Positions 8,251 through 15,700 of a stretch of 24,665 nt of DNA are shown here, one piece after another. The DNA is taken from positions 1 through 24,665 of the forward strand of contig JBEPTZ010000063.1 in the NCBI GenBank assembly GCA_041691815.1, read 5' to 3'. The notes below the pieces were generated by a model. The model did not search any database and was not told the origin of the DNA. It saw only the letters and a program-made list of their open reading frames with translations. Every line of letters begins with the position of its first letter. Positions within the stretch are counted from its first letter, which is position 1. A program made the position numbers and the translations under genes. The DNA comes from 70-18 sp041691815. GTDB lineage: Bacteria; Pseudomonadota; Alphaproteobacteria; Acetobacterales; Acetobacteraceae.

Positions 8251-8280
8251 AAAAGGGGCCCCGGTTCACACCGGAGCCCC
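8251..8280 (-). terminator. Rho-independent terminator of the BI-1 gene
   Basis: GGGGCCCCGGT (8255-8265) and ACCGGAGCCCC (8270-8280) form an 11-bp GC-rich stem with one mismatch and a 4-base loop. Read on the minus strand, the stem is followed by TTTT (8254-8251). It lies 22 bp past the stop codon at 8302. This is a conventional terminator, quite unlike the AT-rich hairpins of the dispersed repeat. Confidence 0.8.
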
Positions 8281-8301
8281 CTTCCAACCCGGGAAGCCAG
8301 C

Positions 8302-9075
8302 TCAGTTGCTGTTGCGGTTGCCCATCAGCTGCAGCAGGAACATGAAGATGTTGATGAAGTTGAGCAGCAGTTGCAGGCTGTCGAACACGCTGCGCTTGGC
8401 CGCTACGTCCTGGCCGTAGGCATGCACATACTGCACGTAATCGGCCTTGATCCGCTGCGTGTCATAGGCGGTCAGGCCGATGAAGATCAGCACGCCGATC
8501 ACGCTGATGGCGAACTGCATCGCGCTGCTCTGCACGAACATGTTGACCAGCATCGCGATGATGATGCCGAACAGCCCCATGATCAGGAAGCTGCCCATCT
8601 TGGTCAGGTCGCTGCGCGTGGTGTAGCCGTACAGGCTCATCGCCCCGAAGGTGGCCGCGGTGACGAAGAACACCCGCACGATCGAGGTCTGCGTGTAGAT
8701 GATGAAGATGTTGGTCAGGCTGGCGCCCATCGCCAGGCAGAACGCCCAGAACAGCGCCTGCACCGCGGTGGTGGACAGCTTGTTCACCCCGAAGCTCATC
8801 ACCAGCACGAAGGCCAGCGGCGCGAACATCGCCAGGTAGGCGAGGCCGGTCGGCGCATGCATCGGGCCGCGCGCCGTCTCCTGCACCCGCCAGAACAGCT
8901 CGATCAGCGAGGTGTTGGCGATGCCGTAGGCGACAATGCCGGTGAGGATCAGCCCGGACGTCATCCAGTTGTAGACCCGCAGCATGTAGGCGCGCAGGCC
9001 GGCGTCCATGACGGCGGCGTAGTCCGCCGAGCGCGTGGCGCCAGGATAGGTCCGATAGTCGGGACTCATGGCCAT
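8302..9075 (-). CDS. Bax inhibitor-1 family membrane protein (YbhL/YccA-like)
   Basis: This 257-residue protein has seven hydrophobic segments and the UPF0005/BI-1 layout: an N-terminal cytoplasmic stretch (DYRTYPGATRSADYAAVMDAG), helix 1 starting YMLRVYNWMTSGLILTG, and the C-terminal hallmark TAYDTQRIK before the last helix. BI-1 proteins are thought to be pH-sensitive calcium leak channels or modulators of membrane proteases; the bacterial role is not settled. The start at 9075 is supported by a strong purine-rich ribosome site (GGAAGGGAAGAGAGAG) just upstream; a second ATG lies at 9069. It is transcribed alone and ends in the terminator at 8251-8280. Confidence 0.9.
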   Translation of the reverse strand: MAMSPDYRTYPGATRSADYAAVMDAGLRAYMLRVYNWMTSGLILTGIVAYGIANTSLIELFWRVQETARGPMHAPTGLAYLAMFAPLAFVLVMSFGVNKLSTTAVQALFWAFCLAMGASLTNIFIIYTQTSIVRVFFVTAATFGAMSLYGYTTRSDLTKMGSFLIMGLFGIIIAMLVNMFVQSSAMQFAISVIGVLIFIGLTAYDTQRIKADYVQYVHAYGQDVAAKRSVFDSLQLLLNFINIFMFLLQLMGNRNSN

Positions 9076-9196
9076 GGTCTCTCTCTTCCCTTCCAGGCGA
9101 CGGTGCCTGCTTGGCAACCATTTTGGAGCAGAATACGGACGATTCAATGAAATTCGCCGTAATGTCCTATGTGTTGCATTCCTTAGGTTTTTGTTT

Positions 9197-11749
9197 TCAT
9201 TCGTTACGCAGTAAAGGCGCTGCCTTGGCGCGCAAAGCGGCCTCGGTGCCAGCATAACCGAAACCCAGCATCAATACCACGCATCCCAGCACCACCGCCG
9301 CCAGGGTCGCCGGCAGTGGCACCCATTCGGCGTGCATCACCAGCACCACCACCGCCCAGCTTGCCGCCAGCCCGACCAGCGCCGCGATGCCGCCTGCCAC
9401 CAGTCCGAGAATGCCGAACTCCACCAGCCAGGCGGCGCGGATCTGGCCGCGCGTGGCGCCCAGCGTCTTCAATATCACCGCCTCGCGGATGCGCCGGCGC
9501 TGACCGGCCGCCACCGCCCCTGCCAGCACCAGGGCGCCGGCGGCCAGGGTCAGCGAGCCGGTGGCGGCCAGGGCGGTGGAAATCTGCTCCAGCAGGCCGG
9601 CGATGGCGCGCAGCACGTCGGCCACGCGGATGCCGGAAACGTTCGGCAGCGCATCGGTCACCGCGCGCAACAGCCGCGCCTGGTCGGCCTCCGGCGCGCG
9701 GACGGTGGCGATATGGCTGTGCGGGGCGTGCGCCAGCAGGCCAGGGCTGGCGATCATCGTGAAGTTCAGCCCCAGCGTGCCCCAGTCGATCCGCCGCAGG
9801 TTGGCGACGGTGAAATCGATGTCCCGCCCCAGCACGTTGAGCCGGATCGGGTCGCCGAGCTTTAACCCCCAGCCGGCGGCCAGCACCGCGTCGAAGCTCA
9901 GCAGCGGCTTGCCGTCATAGTCCGGCGGCCACCACTGGCCGGCGACCATCTGGGTGCCGTCGGGCATCGGGCCGGCATAGGTGAGGCCGCGATCGCCGCG
10001 CAGCGCCCAGGTGGTGTCGGGCGCAGCCTTCACCTGTTGCGCCGGCACGCCGTTGACCGAGACCACGCGCGCCCGCAGGCTCGGCACCTCGCGCAGATCG
10101 GTGGCGGCAGGGTCGGCGGCCAGGATGGCGCGGAACTTCGCCATCTGGCTGTCCTGGATGTCGATGAAGAAGAAGCTCGGCGCCCGCTCCGGCAGTTGCT
10201 GGCTGACCTGGCGGCGCACGTTCCCCTGGATCAGCGCCACCGCGGCCAGGGTGGAGAGGCCGATGCCGAGGCTGACCAGCAGCAGCGGCGTGGCGGTGCC
10301 CGGCCGGTACAGGTTGGCCAGCCCGAGCCGCAACCACACCCGGCGCGGCCGCAGCCGCCGCGCCGCCGCCATCACCAGCCAACCGCCGGCGCGGAACAGC
10401 AGCAGCGTCGCCACCGCCGCCGCGCAGAACCAGATCGCGAATCGGCGCTCCGGCGCGGTCAGCACGGTGAGCCCGATCAGCGCCAGCACCAGCAGCGCGT
10501 TGCCGGCGATCAGCCACCACATGCCTCCTTGGGGCGGCCAGACCCGCGACGGCTGCAGCGCGTCGCGAAACAACGCGGCGCCGGGAATCCGCATCGCCCG
10601 GGCCAGCGGCCACAACGCGAAGGCGGCCGCGGTCAGCAGGCCATACAGCGCCGCCAGGGCGAGCGGGCCAGGGAACACCCCGACCACCGGCGGCACCGGC
10701 AGCACGTCGCGCAGCAGCGCGAAGGCGGCGATCGGCAGCAGCGCGCCGGCCACCAGCCCCAGCAGCACCCCCAGCCCGGCCAGCGCCATCACCTGGATCA
10801 GCGCCACCGCGAACACCAGCCCGCCGGATGCGCCCAGGCAGCGCAGGGTGGCGATGGTGCGCACCCGCGCCTCCAGCCAGGCCCGCACGCCGTTGGCCAC
10901 CCCGATGCCGCCGACCAGCAGCGAGGTCAGCCCCACCAGGGTCATGAACAGGCTTGTGCGGTCGATGAACTGCGCCAGCCCCTGCGCCGCGTCGCCCGGC
11001 AGCCGGATGCGCCAGCCCTGTTCGCCGAATTTCGCCCGGATTTCGCGCGCCACCGTCGCCGCGCCGGGACCCGCCGGCAGCACCGCGCGCAACTGGTATT
11101 GCGCGATCGTGCCCGGCTGGATCAGCCCGGTCTGCGGCAGCAGGCTGAGGCTGACCATCGCCCGCAGGCCGAACAGCGCCGGGCTGGCCACCCGATCCGG
11201 CTCGGCGCTCAGCGTGCCGTGCATCACCACGCTGGCCCGCCCCAGCTTCAGCACATCGCCGATCTTCAACCCCAGCCGGTCGCGCAACACCGGCTCCACC
11301 AGCAGCCCACGGCCCGCCAGCGCCGCCGCCATGCCCTGCGCCGGCGCCACCTCCGCCTGCCCGACCAGCGGCCAGGCGCCATCCACCGCCTTCACCTCCA
11401 CCAGCACCCGGTCGCCACCTGGCGCCACCAGCATCGAGCGCAGGCTCACCACCTCAGAGGTCCTGGCGCCGCGCGCCCGCAGCCAGTCGCCCAGCGCCGC
11501 CGGCAAAGGCTGGTTGCCGCCGCTGATCGCGATGTCGCCGCCGAGAATCCTCGCCCCGTCGTGCGCCAGACCCTCGGCGACACCGGCCCGCAGTGAGCCG
11601 ACGGCAGCGATGGCGGCGACGCCGAGGGCGAGGCAGGCGAGCACGATGCGCAGGCCAGCCAATCCTCCGCGGAGTTCGCGGCGGGCTAACAGGAAAGGAA
11701 GCGAGAACTTCTTTTTTTGCAAAAAAAGAAGCAAAAAAACTCTATCCAT
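9197..11749 (-). CDS. ybbP: Large FtsX-like ABC permease, YbbP type
   Basis: The protein (850 residues from ATG 11749) belongs to COG3127: an N-terminal helix, a periplasmic MacB-like domain, a block of FtsX helices, a second periplasmic domain and a second FtsX block (RRRIREAVILKTLGATRGQI near the C-terminus). The conserved part begins at FLLARRELRGGLAGLRIVLA, where homologues start. The only in-frame ATG near it lies inside repeat copy 4, so the first 19 or so residues would be repeat-encoded (MDRVFLLLFLQKKKFSLPF). A CTG at 11692 or a TTG in the hairpin are the other options; no Shine-Dalgarno sequence is visible. The partner is YbbA just upstream, and tesA is divergent, the classical arrangement. 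The substrate is unknown, but export of lipid or lysophospholipid has been proposed. Confidence 0.85.
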   Translation of the reverse strand: MDRVFLLLFLQKKKFSLPFLLARRELRGGLAGLRIVLACLALGVAAIAAVGSLRAGVAEGLAHDGARILGGDIAISGGNQPLPAALGDWLRARGARTSEVVSLRSMLVAPGGDRVLVEVKAVDGAWPLVGQAEVAPAQGMAAALAGRGLLVEPVLRDRLGLKIGDVLKLGRASVVMHGTLSAEPDRVASPALFGLRAMVSLSLLPQTGLIQPGTIAQYQLRAVLPAGPGAATVAREIRAKFGEQGWRIRLPGDAAQGLAQFIDRTSLFMTLVGLTSLLVGGIGVANGVRAWLEARVRTIATLRCLGASGGLVFAVALIQVMALAGLGVLLGLVAGALLPIAAFALLRDVLPVPPVVGVFPGPLALAALYGLLTAAAFALWPLARAMRIPGAALFRDALQPSRVWPPQGGMWWLIAGNALLVLALIGLTVLTAPERRFAIWFCAAAVATLLLFRAGGWLVMAAARRLRPRRVWLRLGLANLYRPGTATPLLLVSLGIGLSTLAAVALIQGNVRRQVSQQLPERAPSFFFIDIQDSQMAKFRAILAADPAATDLREVPSLRARVVSVNGVPAQQVKAAPDTTWALRGDRGLTYAGPMPDGTQMVAGQWWPPDYDGKPLLSFDAVLAAGWGLKLGDPIRLNVLGRDIDFTVANLRRIDWGTLGLNFTMIASPGLLAHAPHSHIATVRAPEADQARLLRAVTDALPNVSGIRVADVLRAIAGLLEQISTALAATGSLTLAAGALVLAGAVAAGQRRRIREAVILKTLGATRGQIRAAWLVEFGILGLVAGGIAALVGLAASWAVVVLVMHAEWVPLPATLAAVVLGCVVLMLGFGYAGTEAALRAKAAPLLRNE

Positions 11750-11826
11750 TGGAGTGTACGGAGTCTCCGCCGCTCGGTGTTGCAAGGCGGATGAAAGTTT
11801 TTTGGTCCTTTTTTTCAAAAAAGGAC
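11708..11826 (+). repeat. Double-hairpin palindromic repeat, copy 4 (A to B orientation)
   Basis: Hairpin A is a perfect 24-base palindrome, CTTCTTTTTTTG (11708-11719) with CAAAAAAAGAAG (11720-11731). Hairpin B is GTCCTTTTTT (11805-11814) with AAAAAAGGAC (11817-11826). The arms are AAAAAAACTCTATCC and GGATGAAAGTTTTTT (11789-11803), and the core begins TTGGAGTGTACGG as in copies 1 and 5. It lies exactly between ybbA and ybbP: the ybbA stop codon (TGA, 11817-11815) is formed by hairpin B, and the ybbP frame opens inside the core. Confidence 0.93.
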
Positions 11827-12537
11827 ATCTTGAATCTTCCCGTCGCCAATATGCACCACCGCGTCGCAGCGTGCCGCCAGCGTTACGTCATGGGTAATCA
11901 GCAGCAGCGTGGTGCCAAGCTCGGCGCGCATCTTGAACAGCAGGTCCATCACCGCGGTGCCGGTGGCCTGGTCCAGGTTGCCGGTCGGTTCGTCGGCCAG
12001 CAGCAGCCTTGGCGCCGGTGCGAAGGCGCGGGCCAGGGCGACGCGCTGCTGTTCGCCGCCGGAGAGTTGGCCGGGCAGGTGGGTCAGGCGGTGGCCGAGG
12101 CCGACGGCGACCAGGCTCGCCTCGGCGCGGGCCAGGGCGTCGGGGCGGCCCGCGAGTTCCAGCGGGATGGCGACGTTTTCCAGCGCGGTCATGGTCGGGA
12201 TCAGGTGGAAGGCCTGGAACACGATGCCGACTTGGTCGCGCCGCAGCCGCGCCAGGGCGTCTTCGCCAAGCGCGGTGATGGGCTGGCCGGCCAGGGTGAC
12301 GCTGCCGTCGGTGGCGCGCTCCAGCCCGGCCAGCACCATCAGCAGGCTGGTCTTGCCGGAGCCGGACGGGCCGACCAACCCGATCGCGGCGCCGCTAGGG
12401 ATGTCGAGGTCGATGCCTTTGAGGATGTTGACCGGCCCGGCAGCGGAGGGCACGGTCAGCGTGAGGCCGCGCACCTCCACCAGCGGGGGGGCGGCGGGGT
12501 TTTTGGCGATCGCTGGAGAAACGGCAATGGCATCCAT
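11815..12537 (-). CDS. ybbA: ABC transporter ATPase, YbbA/LolD type
   Basis: This 240-residue ATPase has Walker A GPSGSGKT (56-63), signature LSGGEQQRVALARA, Walker B LLLADEPTGNLD and a switch histidine in LITHD. The GNLD ending and the overall length place it in the LolD/MacB/YbbA group that works with FtsX-like permeases; here the permease is YbbP, just downstream. ATG 12537 is chosen as the nearest ATG before the conserved LVEVRGLTLTV; its 5' end overlaps the start of the divergent tesA by 11 bp. The C-terminus (KIQDVLF) runs into hairpin B of repeat copy 4, which supplies the last two residues and the stop. Translation extending to an upstream start at 12606 is possible but less likely. 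Confidence 0.9.
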   Translation of the reverse strand: MDAIAVSPAIAKNPAAPPLVEVRGLTLTVPSAAGPVNILKGIDLDIPSGAAIGLVGPSGSGKTSLLMVLAGLERATDGSVTLAGQPITALGEDALARLRRDQVGIVFQAFHLIPTMTALENVAIPLELAGRPDALARAEASLVAVGLGHRLTHLPGQLSGGEQQRVALARAFAPAPRLLLADEPTGNLDQATGTAVMDLLFKMRAELGTTLLLITHDVTLAARCDAVVHIGDGKIQDVLF

Positions 12538-13183
12538 CGCCCATCCATATGGCCCAGGCGCCCGATTGCGCAAAGCCGCCATCGTTCTGGTTTGCCTGTT
12601 TTTCACCTGTGCCGCGCAGGCGGCGCCGTTGCGGCTGCTGGTGCTGGGGGATTCGCTCGGCGCTGGGTATGGGCTGGCGCATGATCAGGCGTTTCAGGCG
12701 CAGTTGCTGAAGGCGTTGCGGGTGGATGGGCGGGATGTGGTGCTGCTGGATGGCGCGGTGTCCGGTGATACCACAGCCGGCGGGCTGGCGCGGCTGGACT
12801 GGGCGCTGGGCGATGGCGCCGACGCGGCGATTGTCGAACTGGGTGGCAACGACGGGTTGCGCGGGATTGACCCGAAGGACACCGAGGCCAATCTGACCGC
12901 GATCCTGGACAAGCTGGAAGCCAAGCATATCAAAGTGTTGCTGTCGGGGATGTATGCGCCGCCCAATCTGGGGGAGGATTACGGGCGGGAATTTGGCGCG
13001 GTGTTTGCGCGGCTGGGCAGGCGGCCGGGGATCCTGTTCGATCCGTTTTTCCTGGCCGGCGTGGCGGGTGATCCGGCGCTGAACCAGGCGGATCATATCC
13101 ACCCGAACCCGGAGGGGGTGCGGCGCATCGTGGCGCGGCTGCTGCCGCTGGTGGAGCGGCTGCTGGCGGAGGCGAAAAAATGA
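12527..13183 (+). CDS. tesA: Periplasmic arylesterase / acyl-CoA thioesterase I, GDSL family
   Basis: The 218-residue protein is a SGNH/GDSL hydrolase of the TesA/lysophospholipase L1 family. A signal peptide (hydrophobic core KAAIVLVCLFFTC, cleavage near AQA-A, residues 30-33) precedes block I GDSLGAGYGL with the nucleophile S43. Block III is GGNDGLRG, and block V has D189 and H192 in DHIHPN. It should hydrolyse acyl esters or thioesters in the periplasm. ATG 12527 has a ribosome site (GGAGAA) 7 bases upstream but overlaps the divergent ybbA start; TTG 12568 would give a shorter signal peptide and no overlap. The divergent pairing with ybbA-ybbP is the arrangement seen in Escherichia coli. 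It overlaps thpR by 4 bp (ATGA). Confidence 0.93.
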   Translation: MASIAHPYGPGARLRKAAIVLVCLFFTCAAQAAPLRLLVLGDSLGAGYGLAHDQAFQAQLLKALRVDGRDVVLLDGAVSGDTTAGGLARLDWALGDGADAAIVELGGNDGLRGIDPKDTEANLTAILDKLEAKHIKVLLSGMYAPPNLGEDYGREFGAVFARLGRRPGILFDPFFLAGVAGDPALNQADHIHPNPEGVRRIVARLLPLVERLLAEAKK

Positions 13184-13713
13184 GATTGTTCGTCGGACTG
13201 GAACTGCCTTGGGAGCTGAAACAACAGCTTAGCCTGCTTGTTGGCGGGCTGCCGGGGGCGCGCTGGGTGCCGGTGGTGAATTATCACCTGACCCTGCGCT
13301 TCATCGGCGAGGTGCCGCCGTATCGCGCCGAGGAGCTGGATGCGGCCCTTTCGGCGTTGCGCGGCAAGGGTTTCGCGCTGTCGCTGGAAGGAGTCGGCAC
13401 GTTCGAGAAGGCCGGGCGGCCGGTGGCGCTATGGGTGGGGGTGGCGCGGAATCCGGGGTTGGCGCATCTGCGGAGCAAGGTGGAAACCGCGTTGCAGCGG
13501 GCCGGAATGGCGGCGGAAAAGCGGCGATATGTGCCGCATGTGTCGCTTGCACGGCTGGAAAGCGTGCCGCAGGAGCGGCTTTTTGGCTGGATTCAGGCGC
13601 ATAATCTGTTTCGGGCGACCCCGCTTACGGTGGCGCATTTCACCCTGTTCAGCTCGCAATTGGGCAAGGAAGCCAGCGTCTATACCCCCGAGGTGGCCTA
13701 CGAACTCGGGTGA
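13180..13713 (+). CDS. thpR: RNA 2',3'-cyclic phosphodiesterase (2H family)
   Basis: This 177-residue protein has the two His-x-Thr/Ser motifs of 2H phosphoesterases: H36-L-T38 (NYHLTLRFIGEV) and H120-V-S122 (VPHVSLARL). The start MRLFVGLELP is typical of ThpR/LigT, which opens 2',3'-cyclic phosphates on RNA ends and in vitro can form 2'-5' RNA bonds. It is cytoplasmic and of the usual length. The ATG overlaps the tesA stop (ATGA at 13180-13183), so the two are probably coupled. The UDG-like gene follows after 4 bp. Confidence 0.92.
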   Translation: MRLFVGLELPWELKQQLSLLVGGLPGARWVPVVNYHLTLRFIGEVPPYRAEELDAALSALRGKGFALSLEGVGTFEKAGRPVALWVGVARNPGLAHLRSKVETALQRAGMAAEKRRYVPHVSLARLESVPQERLFGWIQAHNLFRATPLTVAHFTLFSSQLGKEASVYTPEVAYELG

Positions 13714-13717
13714 TGTT

Positions 13718-14302
13718 ATGGATTATGATAGTTTGATGGCGAAAGAACTGGCGGCCGTGCGGGCCTGCCGGGTGTGCGAGGCGTTCCTGCCGCTGGGGCC
13801 ACGGCCGATCGTGCAGGCCTCGGCCAACTCGAGGCTGCTGATCATCGGCCAGGCGCCTGGCGCACGGGTGCATGCCAGCGGCATCGCCTGGGACGACCCC
13901 TCCGGCGTGCGGCTGCGCGACTGGATGGGGGTCACGCCGGAGGTGTTCTACGACGAGCAGCGCATCGCCATCGTGCCGATGGGACTGTGCTATCCCGGCC
14001 GGATGCCGAACGGCGGCGACGCCCCGCCGCGGCCGGAATGCGCGCCGCTTTGGCAGCCGCGGCTGTTTCTGCTGATGCCGAAGCTCGAGCTGACGCTGCT
14101 GGTGGGCAGCTATGCGCTGGTTGCGGCACTGGGGCGCGGGCCGATGACGCCGATGGTGGCGAACTGGCGCGCGCTGCTGCCGGGCCGGGTGCCGCTGCCG
14201 CACCCGTCGTGGCGGTCGCTGCTGTGGGAGCGCAAGCACCCGTGGTTTCGGGACGAGCTGGTCCCGGAACTGCGGCGGCGCGTGGCGGAGGTGCTTACTT
14301 GA
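13718..14302 (+). CDS. Uracil-DNA glycosylase superfamily protein with four-Cys pattern
   Basis: The 194-residue protein has the UDG fold signatures: motif A region LLIIGQAPGARVHASGIAW (about 40-58) and a motif B-like HPSWR near residue 160. Four cysteines, C17, C20 (CRVC), C91 and C108, are spaced like the iron-sulphur ligands of family 4 UDGs (CxxC, then Cx16C). The motif-A residues differ from the usual GEAPG of family 4 (GQAPG here), so it is a divergent branch whose substrate is unknown; uracil removal from DNA is an inference. It is the third gene after tesA and thpR, 4 bp from thpR. Its last 8 bp overlap the convergent NIPSNAP gene. Confidence 0.8.
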   Translation: MDYDSLMAKELAAVRACRVCEAFLPLGPRPIVQASANSRLLIIGQAPGARVHASGIAWDDPSGVRLRDWMGVTPEVFYDEQRIAIVPMGLCYPGRMPNGGDAPPRPECAPLWQPRLFLLMPKLELTLLVGSYALVAALGRGPMTPMVANWRALLPGRVPLPHPSWRSLLWERKHPWFRDELVPELRRRVAEVLT

Positions 14303-14615
14303 CCGGCGAGAAGCTGGTGGGGGCGAGCAGGCGGTTTTCCATGTTGACCAGCACATCGGCCTCTGCGGCGGCGCGCAGGTAGTCGCCCCAGGCCGGATCG
14401 GCGGCCATCGCCTTGCGACGCTTTTCACGGTCGCCCTGGTCGGCATAGCCCCACATATGCACCACGCGGTTCAGCGGACCCTCGACGGTGGTGTACCAGC
14501 CAAGGCAGTTGCCGAGGTATTTCTGCTGCAACGCCCAGGCCTTGTCCTCGTAGATTTTCACGAACGCGGCCATCTTGTTCGGCTTGCAGGTGTAAATGCG
14601 CAGATCGACGATCAT
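14295..14615 (-). CDS. NIPSNAP family small protein
   Basis: This 106-residue protein starts MIVDLRIYTCKPNKMAAFVK and contains VVHMWGYADQGDREKRRKAM and a WGDYLRAA segment, the layout of NIPSNAP domain proteins (dimeric alpha/beta-barrel fold). Their biochemical role in bacteria is mostly unknown; some act on or bind small hydrophobic molecules. ATG 14615 is supported by a good ribosome site (GAGGAAGGA) upstream. The 3' end overlaps the UDG-like gene by 8 bp tail to tail, and the 5' side faces repeat copy 5 and the divergent PhnC-like gene. Confidence 0.88.
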   Translation of the reverse strand: MIVDLRIYTCKPNKMAAFVKIYEDKAWALQQKYLGNCLGWYTTVEGPLNRVVHMWGYADQGDREKRRKAMAADPAWGDYLRAAAEADVLVNMENRLLAPTSFSPVK

Positions 14616-14698
14616 CGGAGTTCCTTCCTCTGGCCGGACGACCCGGCCTGGGGGGCAGGCTAGCGGTGAGGGGAAGGGGCGGCAAGGAAGGGGCGGGT

Positions 14699-14821
14699 CT
14701 TCTTTTTGTGAACAAAAAGAAGCAAAAAAACTTTCTATCCATTGGAGTGTACGGCGTCTCCCGCGCCTCGCGGTTGCAAGGCGGATGAAAGGTTTTTTGG
14801 TTCTTTTTTGCAAAAAAGAAC
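14699..14821 (+). repeat. Double-hairpin palindromic repeat, copy 5 (A to B orientation)
   Basis: Hairpin A (14699-14722) is identical to copy 1: CTTCTTTTTGT with ACAAAAAGAAG. Hairpin B is GTTCTTTTTTG (14800-14810) with CAAAAAAGAAC (14811-14821), also as in copy 1. The arms are AAAAAAACTTTCTATCC and GGATGAAAGGTTTTTT; the core starts TTGGAGTGTACGG. Outside, CAAGGAAGGG and CCCTTGCTTG pair as a 10-bp basal stem with one mismatch. It is the only complete copy in a divergent gap (NIPSNAP / PhnC-like). Confidence 0.93.
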
Positions 14822-14861
14822 CCTTGCTTGTCGCCTGCCCCGGCACAGGCGAAACTTTGGC

Positions 14862-15602
14862 ATGGACGAGACATTGCGCATCGATGGGCTGACGCGGCGG
14901 TTTGGTGACAAGCTGGCGGTGGATGCGGTGTCGCTGGAGGTGCCGGCGGGGCAGATGCTGGGGATTATCGGGCGGTCGGGCGCCGGGAAGTCGACATTGC
15001 TGCGGATGATCAACCGGTTGCAGGCGCCGAGTGCCGGCAGCATCCGGTTCGGCGCGCTGGAGGTGTCGGCTTTGGCGGGGCGGGCGTTGCGGGATTGGCG
15101 GACGCAGTGTGCGATGATTTTCCAGCAGTTCAACCTGTCGCCGCGGCTGGATGTGCTGACCAATGTGCTGATGGGGCGGCTCAATCATCGGCCGGTGATG
15201 AGCAGCCTGCTGGGGCGGTTCAGCGTGGCCGAGCGGGCGATGGCGTTGCAGGCGCTGGCGCGGTTCGACCTGGCGGAGGCGGCGCTGTTGCTGGCGGGCA
15301 AGATGTCGGGCGGGCAGCAGCAGCGGGTGGCGATCTGCCGGGCGCTGTTGCAGGAGCCGCGCATGCTGCTGGCCGACGAGCCGGTGGCCAGCCTGGACCC
15401 GCATAACGCCCGGGTGGTGATGGACGCGCTGCGGCGGATCAACCAGGAGGACGGGCTGACGGTGCTGTGCAACCTGCACGACCTGGAGGTGGCGCGGGCC
15501 TATTGCGACCGGATCGTGGCGCTGCGCGATGGGCGGGTGGTGTTCGATGGGACGCCGGCGACGCTGGATGCGGCGGCGGAGCTGGAGGTTTACGCGCAGT
15601 GA
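14862..15602 (+). CDS. Orphan phosphonate-type ABC transporter ATPase, PhnC-like
   Basis: The 246-residue ATPase has Walker A GRSGAGKS (37-44), the Q-loop IFQQFNL, the segment NVLMGRL followed by a phosphonate-type insertion (SLLGRFSVAERAMALQAL), signature MSGGQQQRVAICRAL, Walker B MLLADEPVASLD and CNLHDLEVARAYCDR. These match PhnC, the ATPase of phosphonate/phosphite importers. The start ATG 14862 lies 40 bp after repeat copy 5 and has no clear ribosome site. No PhnD binding protein or PhnE permease is next to it; the next gene encodes an esterase. So it either serves a transporter encoded elsewhere or is a remnant. Family assignment is firm; the substrate is inferred. Confidence 0.87.
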   Translation: MDETLRIDGLTRRFGDKLAVDAVSLEVPAGQMLGIIGRSGAGKSTLLRMINRLQAPSAGSIRFGALEVSALAGRALRDWRTQCAMIFQQFNLSPRLDVLTNVLMGRLNHRPVMSSLLGRFSVAERAMALQALARFDLAEAALLLAGKMSGGQQQRVAICRALLQEPRMLLADEPVASLDPHNARVVMDALRRINQEDGLTVLCNLHDLEVARAYCDRIVALRDGRVVFDGTPATLDAAAELEVYAQ

Positions 15603-15671
15603 GCAGGCTGGAGCGCAGCGGCGCTTGTCAGGTAACGCTTTTCGCAAATATGTAAAGAAGCAACAACGAAG

Positions 15672-15700
15672 TTGACAAGCTGCCGCTCATCGTCTTGATT
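15672..15700 (+). promoter_or_regulatory. Possible promoter before the SGNH hydrolase
   Basis: A consensus -35 box TTGACA (15672-15677) is followed after 17 bp by TTGATT (15695-15700), a poor -10 match. The area (15640-15680) is unusually AT-rich for this window. If real, it would favour a translation start downstream of 15705 for the next gene. Confidence 0.25.

Noticed and set aside
8255..8280. The GC-rich hairpin at 8255-8280 as another repeat copy
   Set aside because: It has no A/B hairpin, arms or TTGCAA core; it is an ordinary terminator of the BI-1 gene.
9981..11897. A 638-codon plus-strand frame opposite ybbP
   Set aside because: It is low-complexity Ser/Ala/Arg sequence created by GC bias; the minus strand encodes a full FtsX-like permease.
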